From positions 62,001 through 126,000 of the forward strand of contig DUMF01000025.1 of assembly GCA_012840015.1 (NCBI GenBank): a stretch of DNA of 64,000 nucleotides, given 5' to 3'. A program made the position numbers and the translations under genes. Of the stretch, positions 1 to 7,134 are shown one piece after another (positions within the stretch are counted from its first letter, which is position 1; each line of letters opens with the position of its first letter). A model generated the notes under the pieces. It made no database searches, was not told the origin of the DNA, and was given only the letters and a program-made list of their open reading frames with translations. The DNA is from Bacillota bacterium. GTDB lineage: Bacteria; Bacillota; Sulfobacillia; DUMF01.

Positions 1-743
1 ATCTTTTCGATGTTTTCTTCAGTCAAAAGGGCTCCGTGTTCGATCGAATCGACACCTTCTTCTACGCACAGAGTGACTCCTTCGCCTCCGTGAGCGTGAG
101 AAGCTACGGGTTTGCCCGCACGGTGTGCCTCCTCTACTACAGCGCGGATTTCTTCACGCGAATAGCTGGATGCAGTTATCGGCATGCCGAAAGTGCTGGA
201 GACGCCACCTGTGCAGAATATCTTGATGAGATCGGCGCCAGCACGAAGATTTCGTCTTACTGCCTTGCGAAGGTCGTCAGGGCCGTCCACACTTGGGAGG
301 GACGGAGCATGTCCGTTGGTGGCAGTAAGCCCTACAGTGGAAACCCGCATCCTCGGCCCAACCATCTCTCGTCGCTCTATTGCATCCTTAAACTCTACGT
401 CTATGCGGTGTTTTTCGGTCATCACCCTGATTGTAGTAACGCCCGATTGCAACATCTGCCGGATGTTCTTAACTGCCCTGATTGCTTGCCAAACTGGCGG
501 TGCGGCGAGTTGGCCATGCTGATTTCCTTCTCCAGGCCTGATCGTGATGTGCGTGTGAGCGTCTACGAAACCGGGGACCAACGTGCAATTCGAGAAATCG
601 AGTTCCCGTTGAGCTTCTACGCGTAATTCGGAAGCTAAGCCCAAGCGCACAATTCTCTCTTCGTCGATGAGCAGACTCAGTCCCTCGCGCCAGCCGGTGC
701 CCGTGCCGTCGACGATACCGCGCGCACGTATGAGAGTCCTCAT
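1..743 (-). CDS. Metal-dependent amidohydrolase (3' end outside window)
   Basis: N-terminal 247 residues of an amidohydrolase-superfamily enzyme; the C-terminus lies beyond base 1. It begins MRTLIRARGIVDG, the usual small beta-sandwich strand of these hydrolases, and carries the metal-binding HTH pair in DAHTH (His63, His65). Further on are KIFCTGG, with the lysine that is carboxylated or metal-bridging in many relatives, then SHAHG and a SIEHG motif. These fit the imidazolonepropionase/Xaa-Pro dipeptidase-like cyclic amidohydrolases that cut C-N bonds in dipeptides or ring amides; the substrate cannot be told. The ATG overlaps the stop of the upstream CapA-like gene by four bases (ATGA), so the two are translationally coupled in a three-gene minus-strand operon with the M19 dipeptidase. 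Confidence 0.85.
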   Translation of the reverse strand, partial: MRTLIRARGIVDGTGTGWREGLSLLIDEERIVRLGLASELRVEAQRELDFSNCTLVPGFVDAHTHITIRPGEGNQHGQLAAPPVWQAIRAVKNIRQMLQSGVTTIRVMTEKHRIDVEFKDAIERREMVGPRMRVSTVGLTATNGHAPSLPSVDGPDDLRKAVRRNLRAGADLIKIFCTGGVSSTFGMPITASSYSREEIRAVVEEAHRAGKPVASHAHGGEGVTLCVEEGVDSIEHGALLTEENIEK

Positions 744-1864
744 AAGATCACCTCTCCTACGATGGTGTTCAGCTCCGCATCGCTAAGCCGCGCAATCTGA
801 TATTGATCGGGCTCGTTTCCCTCCAGCCGATCGATGATGCGGTTCGCCGTAACGGGGTCTGCCACGATTGGGTTACCATCGGACGACATGAGGGTGGGCA
901 CGAAGCGATAGCTCACACGCTCCCCACGTTGGGCCAGCAGCAGGACGGACTCCAGAGTAGCAGGGTCGTTAAACGGGTTTCGGTAGGGGGCCATAGGGAG
1001 ACTCGATGAGTAGCGTCCTTTGTCAGAAGCCTGTCTGAGTTCGGGCCATGCTTGAAAGACGAAATTCCCCAGAGAGTATGCTATCAAGCGCTGCTGGTAG
1101 ACCTCCACGGGGTGTACGGCGTGGGGGTGGTTACCTACCACGATGTCGGCGCCTGCGTCGATCAAGGCATGGGCGAGAGGTCTTTGGTACTCTGCTAGCA
1201 CTCCCTGCGAAAGAGGAACCCAGCCGTGGGGCACTCCCCAGTGGATCATCACGGCTACGAAATCCGCCTTCGACTTGGCGTCCGAGACGAATTCGCAGAA
1301 AGAATCCACGTCCGCCTGGTGGGCCTGGGTATGGACGAAGGGCGCTATACCAGGCTGCTCGGATACTACCGCCGGGTCAACGGCAAATTGCGAGAGCACG
1401 CGAATCGGCGCAATGCCCGGCCTGAAGGCCCCCGCAGCAAACCCTGGCGGCAGAGTACTCGCCACACCAAAGATCGCCACCTTACCGCCGCTCGTTTCAC
1501 GGAACACGGGTTCATACGAAGCTCGCTGATTTGCCCCAGTTCCCACGTGTTGCACTCCCACTGTCTCCAGAGCAGCGATAGTATCCCTAAGCCCCTGCAG
1601 CCCGCAATCCAGCGCGTGGTTATTCGCCAGAGTGACAACATCGAATCCCATTTCTGCGACGTCCTGAGCTCGTTCAGGGTCGGCTCTTAAGGTGGAGGCT
1701 TTTTCTGCTTCAGGTGCAGCCGTGGTTAACGGGACTTCCAGGTTACCCACGCTGCATTCAGCCGCCCGGAGGAGCGCGAAAAGGGGTGACCGTCTCTCTG
1801 GTTCAGACAGGGGTCGGAGGATCATCATGTCTCCGCTGAATGCCAGCCACGCAGTCTTCCACAC
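740..1864 (-). CDS. CapA/PgsA-like metallophosphatase-fold protein
   Basis: Member of the PGA_cap (CapA) family, a calcineurin-like metallophosphatase fold named after the poly-gamma-glutamate capsule protein. Visible signatures in order are FSGDMM near the N-terminus, GNLEVPLT, TLANNHALDCG, MIHWG, VGNHPHAVHPVEVY and YSLGNFVF. I chose the GTG at 1864 because GGAGG lies nine bases upstream and it removes the overlap with the M19 gene; an ATG at 1894 would add ten residues with a poor ribosome site. No signal peptide or anchor is visible, unlike the second CapA-like protein at 59859, so this copy looks cytoplasmic. It sits between a dipeptidase and an amidohydrolase, which suggests peptide or amide catabolism rather than capsule export. 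The biochemical function is unknown. Confidence 0.85.
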   Translation of the reverse strand: MWKTAWLAFSGDMMILRPLSEPERRSPLFALLRAAECSVGNLEVPLTTAAPEAEKASTLRADPERAQDVAEMGFDVVTLANNHALDCGLQGLRDTIAALETVGVQHVGTGANQRASYEPVFRETSGGKVAIFGVASTLPPGFAAGAFRPGIAPIRVLSQFAVDPAVVSEQPGIAPFVHTQAHQADVDSFCEFVSDAKSKADFVAVMIHWGVPHGWVPLSQGVLAEYQRPLAHALIDAGADIVVGNHPHAVHPVEVYQQRLIAYSLGNFVFQAWPELRQASDKGRYSSSLPMAPYRNPFNDPATLESVLLLAQRGERVSYRFVPTLMSSDGNPIVADPVTANRIIDRLEGNEPDQYQIARLSDAELNTIVGEVIL

Positions 1865-1881
1865 ACTTCTCACCCTCCGGT

Positions 1882-3084
1882 TCAACGTGCCCATGCCTCT
1901 TTCAGAACGCGCAACACATTGAGTCCGAGTACTTTGGCGATGTCTTCCCGGCTATATCCATGCTTCACGAGCCACCTGGTGATATTCGGGAAGCACTCGG
2001 AGGGGTTTTCCAGTCCTTTCACGTATTCCACTTCTTCAAAGCTTTCGCCCGAGTGCGTAGAGGCGATGGATAGTTGACTCGCAAACGCATGGTGAAGCCC
2101 AACGTGATCCCCGAACAGAGTATCGGGCCCGAAAGCCACGTGGTCGATTCCTACGAGGTTCGCGATGTACTCGAAATGTTCCATGTAAGATTCGATGGAA
2201 TGCTGAGGGTGCTTGTGCGTCAAAGTGGTGTGAGGAGCTGCCTCGATTCCCACCACTCCGCCTTTCTCTGCACACGCCTTCAACACGTAGTCCGGCTTCA
2301 AACGGTTTGTATTCCACAAGGCCCTGGCGCCTACGTGACTTATGAAAACCGGCTTTTCGCTATACTCGATCACGTCCAGAGCGGTCTTGTCTCCACAGTG
2401 CGCAGTGTCAATTGCCATGCCGAGCTTGTTCATCCGGCGTACGACCTGTTTGCCAAACTGTGTGAGCCCACCATCGTTGGCTTCCCTCAAGCCTGAGCCA
2501 AGAGCGTTTGATTCAGAGTAAGTGATGCCCATGCACCGAATCCCGAGGCCATACAAAACGTCCACCCGATCCACTTCGTTCTCTATAGCGGTTGCAGCTT
2601 CCAGGGTGGCTACCACCGCGATTTTGCCTTCGGCTTTGGCCCGCAGCAGATCGTCATATACTTCCGCGCGGAAGAGCATGTCCTGATGGGCGAAATCAGA
2701 AAAGCGCATGCCGATATCGTGGATGATGTCGGTCCATTTCCACCCCGCGTTTGAGGTGATCATCGCTGTGCCATCCATGAAGTTCTCGAAGAGCACATCG
2801 ATGCCTGAAACGCTAAGCCCCTCGTATCCAGTCCACTGCCGGCCACGGCGGGTGTAATCGAAGATCTCATATACGTTTTCAGGTGTGACGAACGAATGGT
2901 CATGCAAGGAGACTACTATGTTCTCCTCAAGTAGTTCCTGAGCCAGGCGCTCCTGCTCGGGCGTGACCGGTACCACGTAAGGCTCCACCCGCCCAATCTC
3001 TTTGGCCAGTTTGAATGGCTTGTAATCTACTCCCGGCTCGAGATACTGGAACGACTTGTACCCCTTATACGCTTTTGTCTTCAT
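1882..3084 (-). CDS. Membrane dipeptidase-type peptidase, family M19
   Basis: Zinc dipeptidase of family M19 (renal dipeptidase-like). Family members hydrolyse dipeptides, often with a D-residue or beta-lactam-like bond at the C-terminal side. Seen here are LHDHSF near residue 60 (metal-binding HxH/D), TLEAA with the bridging glutamate, GITYSESNALGSG matching the LTYNxxNxxGxG block, GLTQFG, MAIDTAHCG with a metal histidine, ISHVGARAL with the second, and the C-terminal DIAKVLGLNVLRV helix. The ATG at 3084 has GGGAGG seven bases upstream; a GTG at 3099 lies within that ribosome site and is unlikely. No signal peptide is seen, so it is probably cytosolic. It is the first gene of the minus-strand operon and is divergent from the Lrp-type regulator, its likely controller. 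Confidence 0.9.
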   Translation of the reverse strand: MKTKAYKGYKSFQYLEPGVDYKPFKLAKEIGRVEPYVVPVTPEQERLAQELLEENIVVSLHDHSFVTPENVYEIFDYTRRGRQWTGYEGLSVSGIDVLFENFMDGTAMITSNAGWKWTDIIHDIGMRFSDFAHQDMLFRAEVYDDLLRAKAEGKIAVVATLEAATAIENEVDRVDVLYGLGIRCMGITYSESNALGSGLREANDGGLTQFGKQVVRRMNKLGMAIDTAHCGDKTALDVIEYSEKPVFISHVGARALWNTNRLKPDYVLKACAEKGGVVGIEAAPHTTLTHKHPQHSIESYMEHFEYIANLVGIDHVAFGPDTLFGDHVGLHHAFASQLSIASTHSGESFEEVEYVKGLENPSECFPNITRWLVKHGYSREDIAKVLGLNVLRVLKEAWAR

Positions 3085-3125
3085 AATCTTGCCTCCCACA
3101 AGTTCCTACGCCTGCGTTTGAAATT

Positions 3126-3142
3126 ACAGCTCTTAGAGCTGT
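3126..3142. promoter_or_regulatory. 17-bp palindrome between M19 operon and Lrp gene
   Basis: ACAGCTCTTAGAGCTGT is a perfect inverted repeat around a single central base. It lies in the 212-bp divergent intergenic region, about 45 bases upstream of the dipeptidase start. Lrp/AsnC regulators bind imperfect palindromes of roughly this size in their own divergent promoters, so this is a plausible operator. The assignment is inference. Confidence 0.5.
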
Positions 3143-3224
3143 TTAGCGTATATAAACGTGTACTTTCGACGTTTGTGCCGAAATCCCTTCTTTCGTAAAA
3201 AAAATTTCTCGTGTTCGATTAATT

Positions 3225-3254
3225 GAAAGGAGGAAAACAACGATTTCCGACGAA
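3225..3254 (+). promoter_or_regulatory. Strong Shine-Dalgarno lacking a canonical start codon
   Basis: GAAAGGAGG at 3225-3233 is one of the best ribosome-binding sequences in the window, yet no ATG, GTG or TTG lies 5-12 bases downstream. In frame with the Lrp gene, an ACG falls at 3240 (6-base spacing) and an ATT at 3243 (9-base spacing). The nearest TTG (3255) and ATG (3264) are 21 and 30 bases away. Either a rare start codon is used or this is a leader element. Confidence 0.5.
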
Positions 3255-3296
3255 TTGCTAGGCATGCGGATAGGAAAATCGACAGGGGGATGCGAA

Positions 3297-3785
3297 ATGG
3301 CTGCGACCCTGGACAAGTACGAAAAACAAATCGTGTTGTTACTGCAGAAAGATGGACGCATGTCTAACGTTGAAATAGCCAAGGCGATCGGAGCAAACGA
3401 AGGTACGGTAAGACGTAAGCTACGCAGGCTAATATCGGAGGGTATCGTCAAGGTAGCTGGAGTGGCTAACCCGCATGCGTTAGGTTTCAAGGCGCCCGCC
3501 ATAATATGCCTGAAGATTGAACTAGACAGACTGGAGGAGGCCGTCAAGAGACTGGCTGAGCTCCCGAGTGTTCGTTACGTAGCTCTCACCACTGGCAATT
3601 GTGACGTAATTATCGAGGGGCTCTGGGCAGACAACGAGCAGCTCTCCGATTTTCTGCTCAACCAACTGTGCAAAGTACCCGGGGTTAAGGACATTCAGAC
3701 CTCCCTGTTGCTTCGCATCGTCAAGCAAAGTTACGATTGGGGGCTCCCCGAGAAGGCTGATGAAGCTAAAAACCCAGCTAGCTGA
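3297..3785 (+). CDS. Lrp/AsnC family transcriptional regulator
   Basis: About 162 residues with the standard Lrp/AsnC layout. An N-terminal winged helix-turn-helix starts at LDKYEKQIVLLLQKDGR and continues through SNVEIAKAIGANEGTVRRKL. A C-terminal RAM (ligand-binding and oligomerisation) domain follows, ending with the VPGVKDIQTSLLL strand. The ATG at 3297 has GGGGG eight bases upstream and gives the family's usual N-terminus (a few residues before LD). The frame is open upstream to a very strong Shine-Dalgarno at 3225, so an 18-19-residue extension is possible. It is divergent from the dipeptidase operon and precedes a convergent permease. Such regulators usually sense an amino acid and control the neighbouring catabolic genes; the ligand here is unknown. 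Confidence 0.9.
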   Translation: MAATLDKYEKQIVLLLQKDGRMSNVEIAKAIGANEGTVRRKLRRLISEGIVKVAGVANPHALGFKAPAIICLKIELDRLEEAVKRLAELPSVRYVALTTGNCDVIIEGLWADNEQLSDFLLNQLCKVPGVKDIQTSLLLRIVKQSYDWGLPEKADEAKNPAS

Positions 3786-3818
3786 TTGGTGTTACGATGG
3801 ACGCTAACGTGGAGTACC

Positions 3819-5087
3819 TCAATCGCACCTGAGCAGGTTTTCGAGTAAGATGCAAATGACGGAGCCAGCTAGTAGAGCCATCTGTCCGAACCCTATGCCG
3901 GCCACTACGCTGCAGCCGATCACTATTGCCCGGCGTGGGGTGATGTCCACTTTTGCCAGGCCCTTGATAGCTACTACGAACATGTTGCATACTGCAGCGA
4001 AAGTGGCAGCGCTGGCGACGCTCGCTGGCATGGTCGCTACGAGGGCTATGACGGGACGGGCAAAACCCAAGGCGACTAAGATTATGGAGAAAAGCACGAA
4101 CGGCGCTCTCGCAGCTACCCCTGTCATATCGATGATGGCTGCCGATGCCGGATAGCTGACCGTGCCTGCTCCTGCCATCAGTCCGGAGAGAGATTGTACC
4201 AGCCCATTTACGAGTATGCCTCGGGACCAGGTGCGTTCGCTCCCACTTGGGAGCTTGACGGCTGCCTCCACTGCCTTCATAGAGGCGATGGTATTGGCTA
4301 TAAACATCACGTAGCCGGCGGTCAAAGTGATTACCGCCACCGTATCAAAAGTGGGCGGCCCCCAGCTGAAGAACATGCTTGCGGGTGGAAAAGCCGGAAT
4401 GTCGGTCCTGGTAAGCCCAAGGGGCATAGAGAGTAGCCATCCTACTGCTAAACCACTCACTACAGACACACTTCGCAAAGCCCGCCTTTTAGAAAGGGAG
4501 AGGCCGTACACGATCCCCAAGACGATGACTGAAACTGCCATGTACATTGGATCAAATATACCGTCGGATCTCCTAATCATGCTCGTCACCAGTGGTTGGG
4601 CAACTTGAATGACAGCCATAATTATGACCACGCTCGTGACGATGGGGGTAAACAATCGCACCAGCGCTGGTGCGAGGCCCAACACTACTATAGCTGCCAC
4701 AACGATGCCCGCCACCACGAGCCCTCCTTCTACATCTGTCCGGAGTTTGCTTATGGGCAGTCCAAGGGCGCTGGCCCGCTGAACGAGGAAAAGTATGTAT
4801 CCCCACGAGAAGGCTGCGGCGGCCTCCAAAATGGGTAGTCTGTGTCCCAGGGTCACCTGAGCGAGGCAACCCACCCCGGATATGATTAGCAGCCTCTGGA
4901 GGAAGGATGCCACTTCGCCCGGACCTAAGCCAAGAGCTTGTCCAATAACTATAGCAGTGGAGATGACCGGCCCAATCGTAAACAGGAGCCATTGCATCGC
5001 ATAAGCGAGCATCTCCTGGAATGGTGGCCTGTCATTGAGATGGTAGATAAGCGGTCGTTCATCGTTCTTCAACTGGGTTTTGGACAT
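3819..5087 (-). CDS. NCS2-family nucleobase permease
   Basis: Polytopic membrane protein of 422 residues in the nucleobase:cation symporter-2 family (uracil/xanthine/urate permeases). It has about 12-14 hydrophobic segments, with internal stretches such as MQWLLFTIGPVISTAIVIGQ, VVIIMAVIQVAQP and the C-terminal half around NGLVQSLSGLMAGAGTVSYP. The last matches the conserved region before TM9-10, where NCS2 proteins carry their transport motif. Substrate is not predictable; with the M19 and amidohydrolase genes nearby it could import a cyclic amide or nucleobase. The ATG has GGGGGTGG upstream, and an extended -10 promoter is seen at 5118-5126. Confidence 0.8.
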   Translation of the reverse strand: MSKTQLKNDERPLIYHLNDRPPFQEMLAYAMQWLLFTIGPVISTAIVIGQALGLGPGEVASFLQRLLIISGVGCLAQVTLGHRLPILEAAAAFSWGYILFLVQRASALGLPISKLRTDVEGGLVVAGIVVAAIVVLGLAPALVRLFTPIVTSVVIIMAVIQVAQPLVTSMIRRSDGIFDPMYMAVSVIVLGIVYGLSLSKRRALRSVSVVSGLAVGWLLSMPLGLTRTDIPAFPPASMFFSWGPPTFDTVAVITLTAGYVMFIANTIASMKAVEAAVKLPSGSERTWSRGILVNGLVQSLSGLMAGAGTVSYPASAAIIDMTGVAARAPFVLFSIILVALGFARPVIALVATMPASVASAATFAAVCNMFVVAIKGLAKVDITPRRAIVIGCSVVAGIGFGQMALLAGSVICILLENLLRCD

Positions 5088-5117
5088 GGTTCTCTCGCCA
5101 CCCCCACAACACTTCCG

Positions 5118-5126
5118 ATTATACCA
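5118..5126 (-). promoter_or_regulatory. Extended -10 promoter of NCS2 permease
   Basis: On the minus strand the sequence reads TGGTATAAT, a TGn-extended consensus -10 box, 31 bases upstream of the permease ATG. No good -35 is present at 17 bases, which is normal for extended -10 promoters. Confidence 0.55.
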
Positions 5127-5237
5127 GCTTTAGCGCCAGGCTCTTTCTTTAAGGCTCAAAAGGAAAAAACAGGGAAATGGAAGAAAATGTCTAAAATATA
5201 GCGCAAATGGTGATGCTTCGTAACGGGGGGATCTGCA

Positions 5238-5921
5238 ATGCCACGAAAGGTGAGGAGGAGTTGCTGCCTGACAATAGTTTGTATTGCCCTCTGTCTTGTG
5301 ATATCGGCAGGAGAGGCCGCGAAGGCTGCACACTTCGGATACAGGAACCTTCATGTGGGCGACTCGGGAGAAGACGTAGATAATCTTCAAAGGCTGTTGG
5401 GGGAGTTCGGCTATTACGAAGGTATGTACAGTGGCAAGCTCGATCAAAGCACTGCGGAGGCCGTGAAACGCTTTCAAGAAGACAACGGTCTAAAGCCTGA
5501 CGGCATCGTACGCGGTGAGACTATGCGCCTCCTCGAAAAGCTATGGGAAGGCTATTCTTTGGTGGTAGATGGGTACGAGCTCAAGGCGGGAGAAACGGTA
5601 GAGGCCGTGGCGCAAAATTGGCGTGTGCCGGCTGCGCTCCTCAGAAAGCTTAACGGTCTCGAGCCTGGGGCCAGCGTTAATGCCGGGGAGAAACTAAAGA
5701 TTCCGGTGCCGGGCTTCGTTCTATATAGAGTCAAGAAGGGCGATACCCTGAGCGGAATCGCAAGGAAATACGGGGTTACTGTTGAAGAACTAATCAGATG
5801 GAACCAGATCGCCGATAGTAATATGATTCTTGCAGGAGAACCGTTATTGATCTTCTCGGAGGACTACGGGGAAGGGAGCTTCGAGGGTGCTCAGACTTGT
5901 TCCGACAAGAACGGCGATTGA
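5238..5921 (+). CDS. Secreted peptidoglycan-binding LysM protein
   Basis: A 227-residue exported wall-binding protein. Residues 1-30 form a signal peptide: a basic start, a hydrophobic core LTIVCIALCLVISAG and a likely cleavage near AKA-AH. Residues about 38-100 are a PG_binding_1 domain (GDSGEDVDNLQRLL, GKLDQSTAEAVKRFQ). Residues about 107-156 are a diverged LysM-like repeat. Residues about 162-206 are a clear LysM (YRVKKGDTLSGIARKYGV). There is no catalytic domain, so it binds rather than cuts peptidoglycan; SafA/YkuD-type spore or wall proteins are similar. The start has GGGGGATCTGCA before ATG. Its end overlaps the start of moeA by 35 bases, so it may be co-transcribed with cofactor genes, an odd pairing. 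Confidence 0.85.
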   Translation: MPRKVRRSCCLTIVCIALCLVISAGEAAKAAHFGYRNLHVGDSGEDVDNLQRLLGEFGYYEGMYSGKLDQSTAEAVKRFQEDNGLKPDGIVRGETMRLLEKLWEGYSLVVDGYELKAGETVEAVAQNWRVPAALLRKLNGLEPGASVNAGEKLKIPVPGFVLYRVKKGDTLSGIARKYGVTVEELIRWNQIADSNMILAGEPLLIFSEDYGEGSFEGAQTCSDKNGD

Positions 5922-7134
5922 AAAGGTGTTGCCATTTATCCGGCGGCTGCAGATACCCCAAGATACGGAGCGCCTATGGCCGGGGGACGCTGTGGGGAGG
6001 GTGCTGGCTGAGGATGTAGTGGCCAGCATAGAGGTGCCGTCATTCACCAGGTCCACTGTGGATGGGTACGCGGTCAGGGCTTCGGACACCTTCGGTGCAA
6101 GCGAAGGGTTGCCCGCCATACTCCCGATAGCAGGTGAGGTGAAGATGGGTAAGCCTGCTGGCAGTTTACCTGCCGGGTCCGCCGTGGAAATCCCTACCGG
6201 CGGTATGCTGCCCGAGGGAGCGGACGCGGTGGTGATGGTGGAGTACACGGAAGCCCTGGGCGACGGGAGCGTGGCAGTTTATTCCCCCGTTGCGCCTGGA
6301 GACAACGTGATCGTGAGGGGAGAAGATTTTCAGCCAGGGGGAGTAATCGTTCCGGCAGGGCGCAAGTTGAGGCCGATGGACGTGGCGGCCATTGCGGCAG
6401 TGGGGGTTGCACGTGTTACCGTGTTCAGGAAGCTTTCGGTGTTTGTGCTATCGACGGGGGACGAGCTACGACCGCCAGGGGAGGTGCCCGGCGATGGAGA
6501 AATATTCGATATTAATGGGCTAGCGTTATGTGGGATGATACATAACGAAATGATGAAGCCCGTGTTCGGCGGGATTGTGAGGGACGACCCTCAGCGGATT
6601 CGCGAAACCCTCAAGAAAGGGCTGGAAAGCTGCGACGCGGCCGTGGTTTCCGGTGGCACGTCGGCAGGGCCGGCCGATGTGATCGCGTCTGTGATAGACG
6701 AGCTCGGGGAGCCAGGAGTCTTGGTGCATGGCCTAGCAATGAGGCCGGGTAAGCCGACGGTGATTGGCGTGGTTTCCGGAAAGCCGGTTCTGGGGCTTGC
6801 GGGGCACCCTGCGTCTGCCATGATGGTTTTCGAAGTAGTCGCCCGGCCGATCCTGAATGCTCTGGCGGGAAGGACGCTGACAGCGGACATACAGGTAGGA
6901 CGAGTCCTCGCAACTCTCACCAGGGCTGTATCTTCGCGAGCGGGGAGGGAGGACTTTATCCGTTGCACGTTGAGGTATGACGGGGGAAAGGTGTTTGCCG
7001 AGCCGGTCATGGGGAAGTCAGGCCTGGTAACCACCATGCTCAAGGCTTCAGGGTATTTCAAGGTGCCTTTGGAAAAAGAAGGTTTCGCGGCGGGGGACAC
7101 TGTGGAAGTGACATTTTTCGGAGGTAGCCTATGA
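5887..7134 (+). CDS. moeA: Molybdopterin molybdenumtransferase MoeA
   Basis: MoeA (415 residues) inserts molybdate, or tungstate in tungsten users, into adenylated molybdopterin in the last cytoplasmic step of cofactor synthesis. Recognisable blocks are the N-terminal VEVPSFTRSTVDGYAVRA-like segment, PTGGMLPEGADAVVMVE, the central MPT-binding domain with LSTGDEL, VVSGGTSAGPADV and PGKPTVIG, then LAGHPASAMMVFE, and a C-terminal beta-barrel domain. It starts at a GTG inside the 3' end of the LysM gene and ends four bases into the next moeA paralogue (ATGA overlap). Two MoeA paralogues side by side are common in organisms with tungsten enzymes and may differ in metal preference. No metal-specific residue can be read from the sequence. 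Confidence 0.93.
   Translation: MLRLVPTRTAIEKVLPFIRRLQIPQDTERLWPGDAVGRVLAEDVVASIEVPSFTRSTVDGYAVRASDTFGASEGLPAILPIAGEVKMGKPAGSLPAGSAVEIPTGGMLPEGADAVVMVEYTEALGDGSVAVYSPVAPGDNVIVRGEDFQPGGVIVPAGRKLRPMDVAAIAAVGVARVTVFRKLSVFVLSTGDELRPPGEVPGDGEIFDINGLALCGMIHNEMMKPVFGGIVRDDPQRIRETLKKGLESCDAAVVSGGTSAGPADVIASVIDELGEPGVLVHGLAMRPGKPTVIGVVSGKPVLGLAGHPASAMMVFEVVARPILNALAGRTLTADIQVGRVLATLTRAVSSRAGREDFIRCTLRYDGGKVFAEPVMGKSGLVTTMLKASGYFKVPLEKEGFAAGDTVEVTFFGGSL

Noticed and set aside
36-626. Plus-strand frame of 196 codons at the window start
   Set aside because: Antisense of the amidohydrolase, whose metal motifs are clear on the minus strand.
5088-5237. Riboswitch or small RNA between the NCS2 permease and the LysM gene
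   Set aside because: Only promoter-like sequence is seen; no conserved RNA core or T-box.
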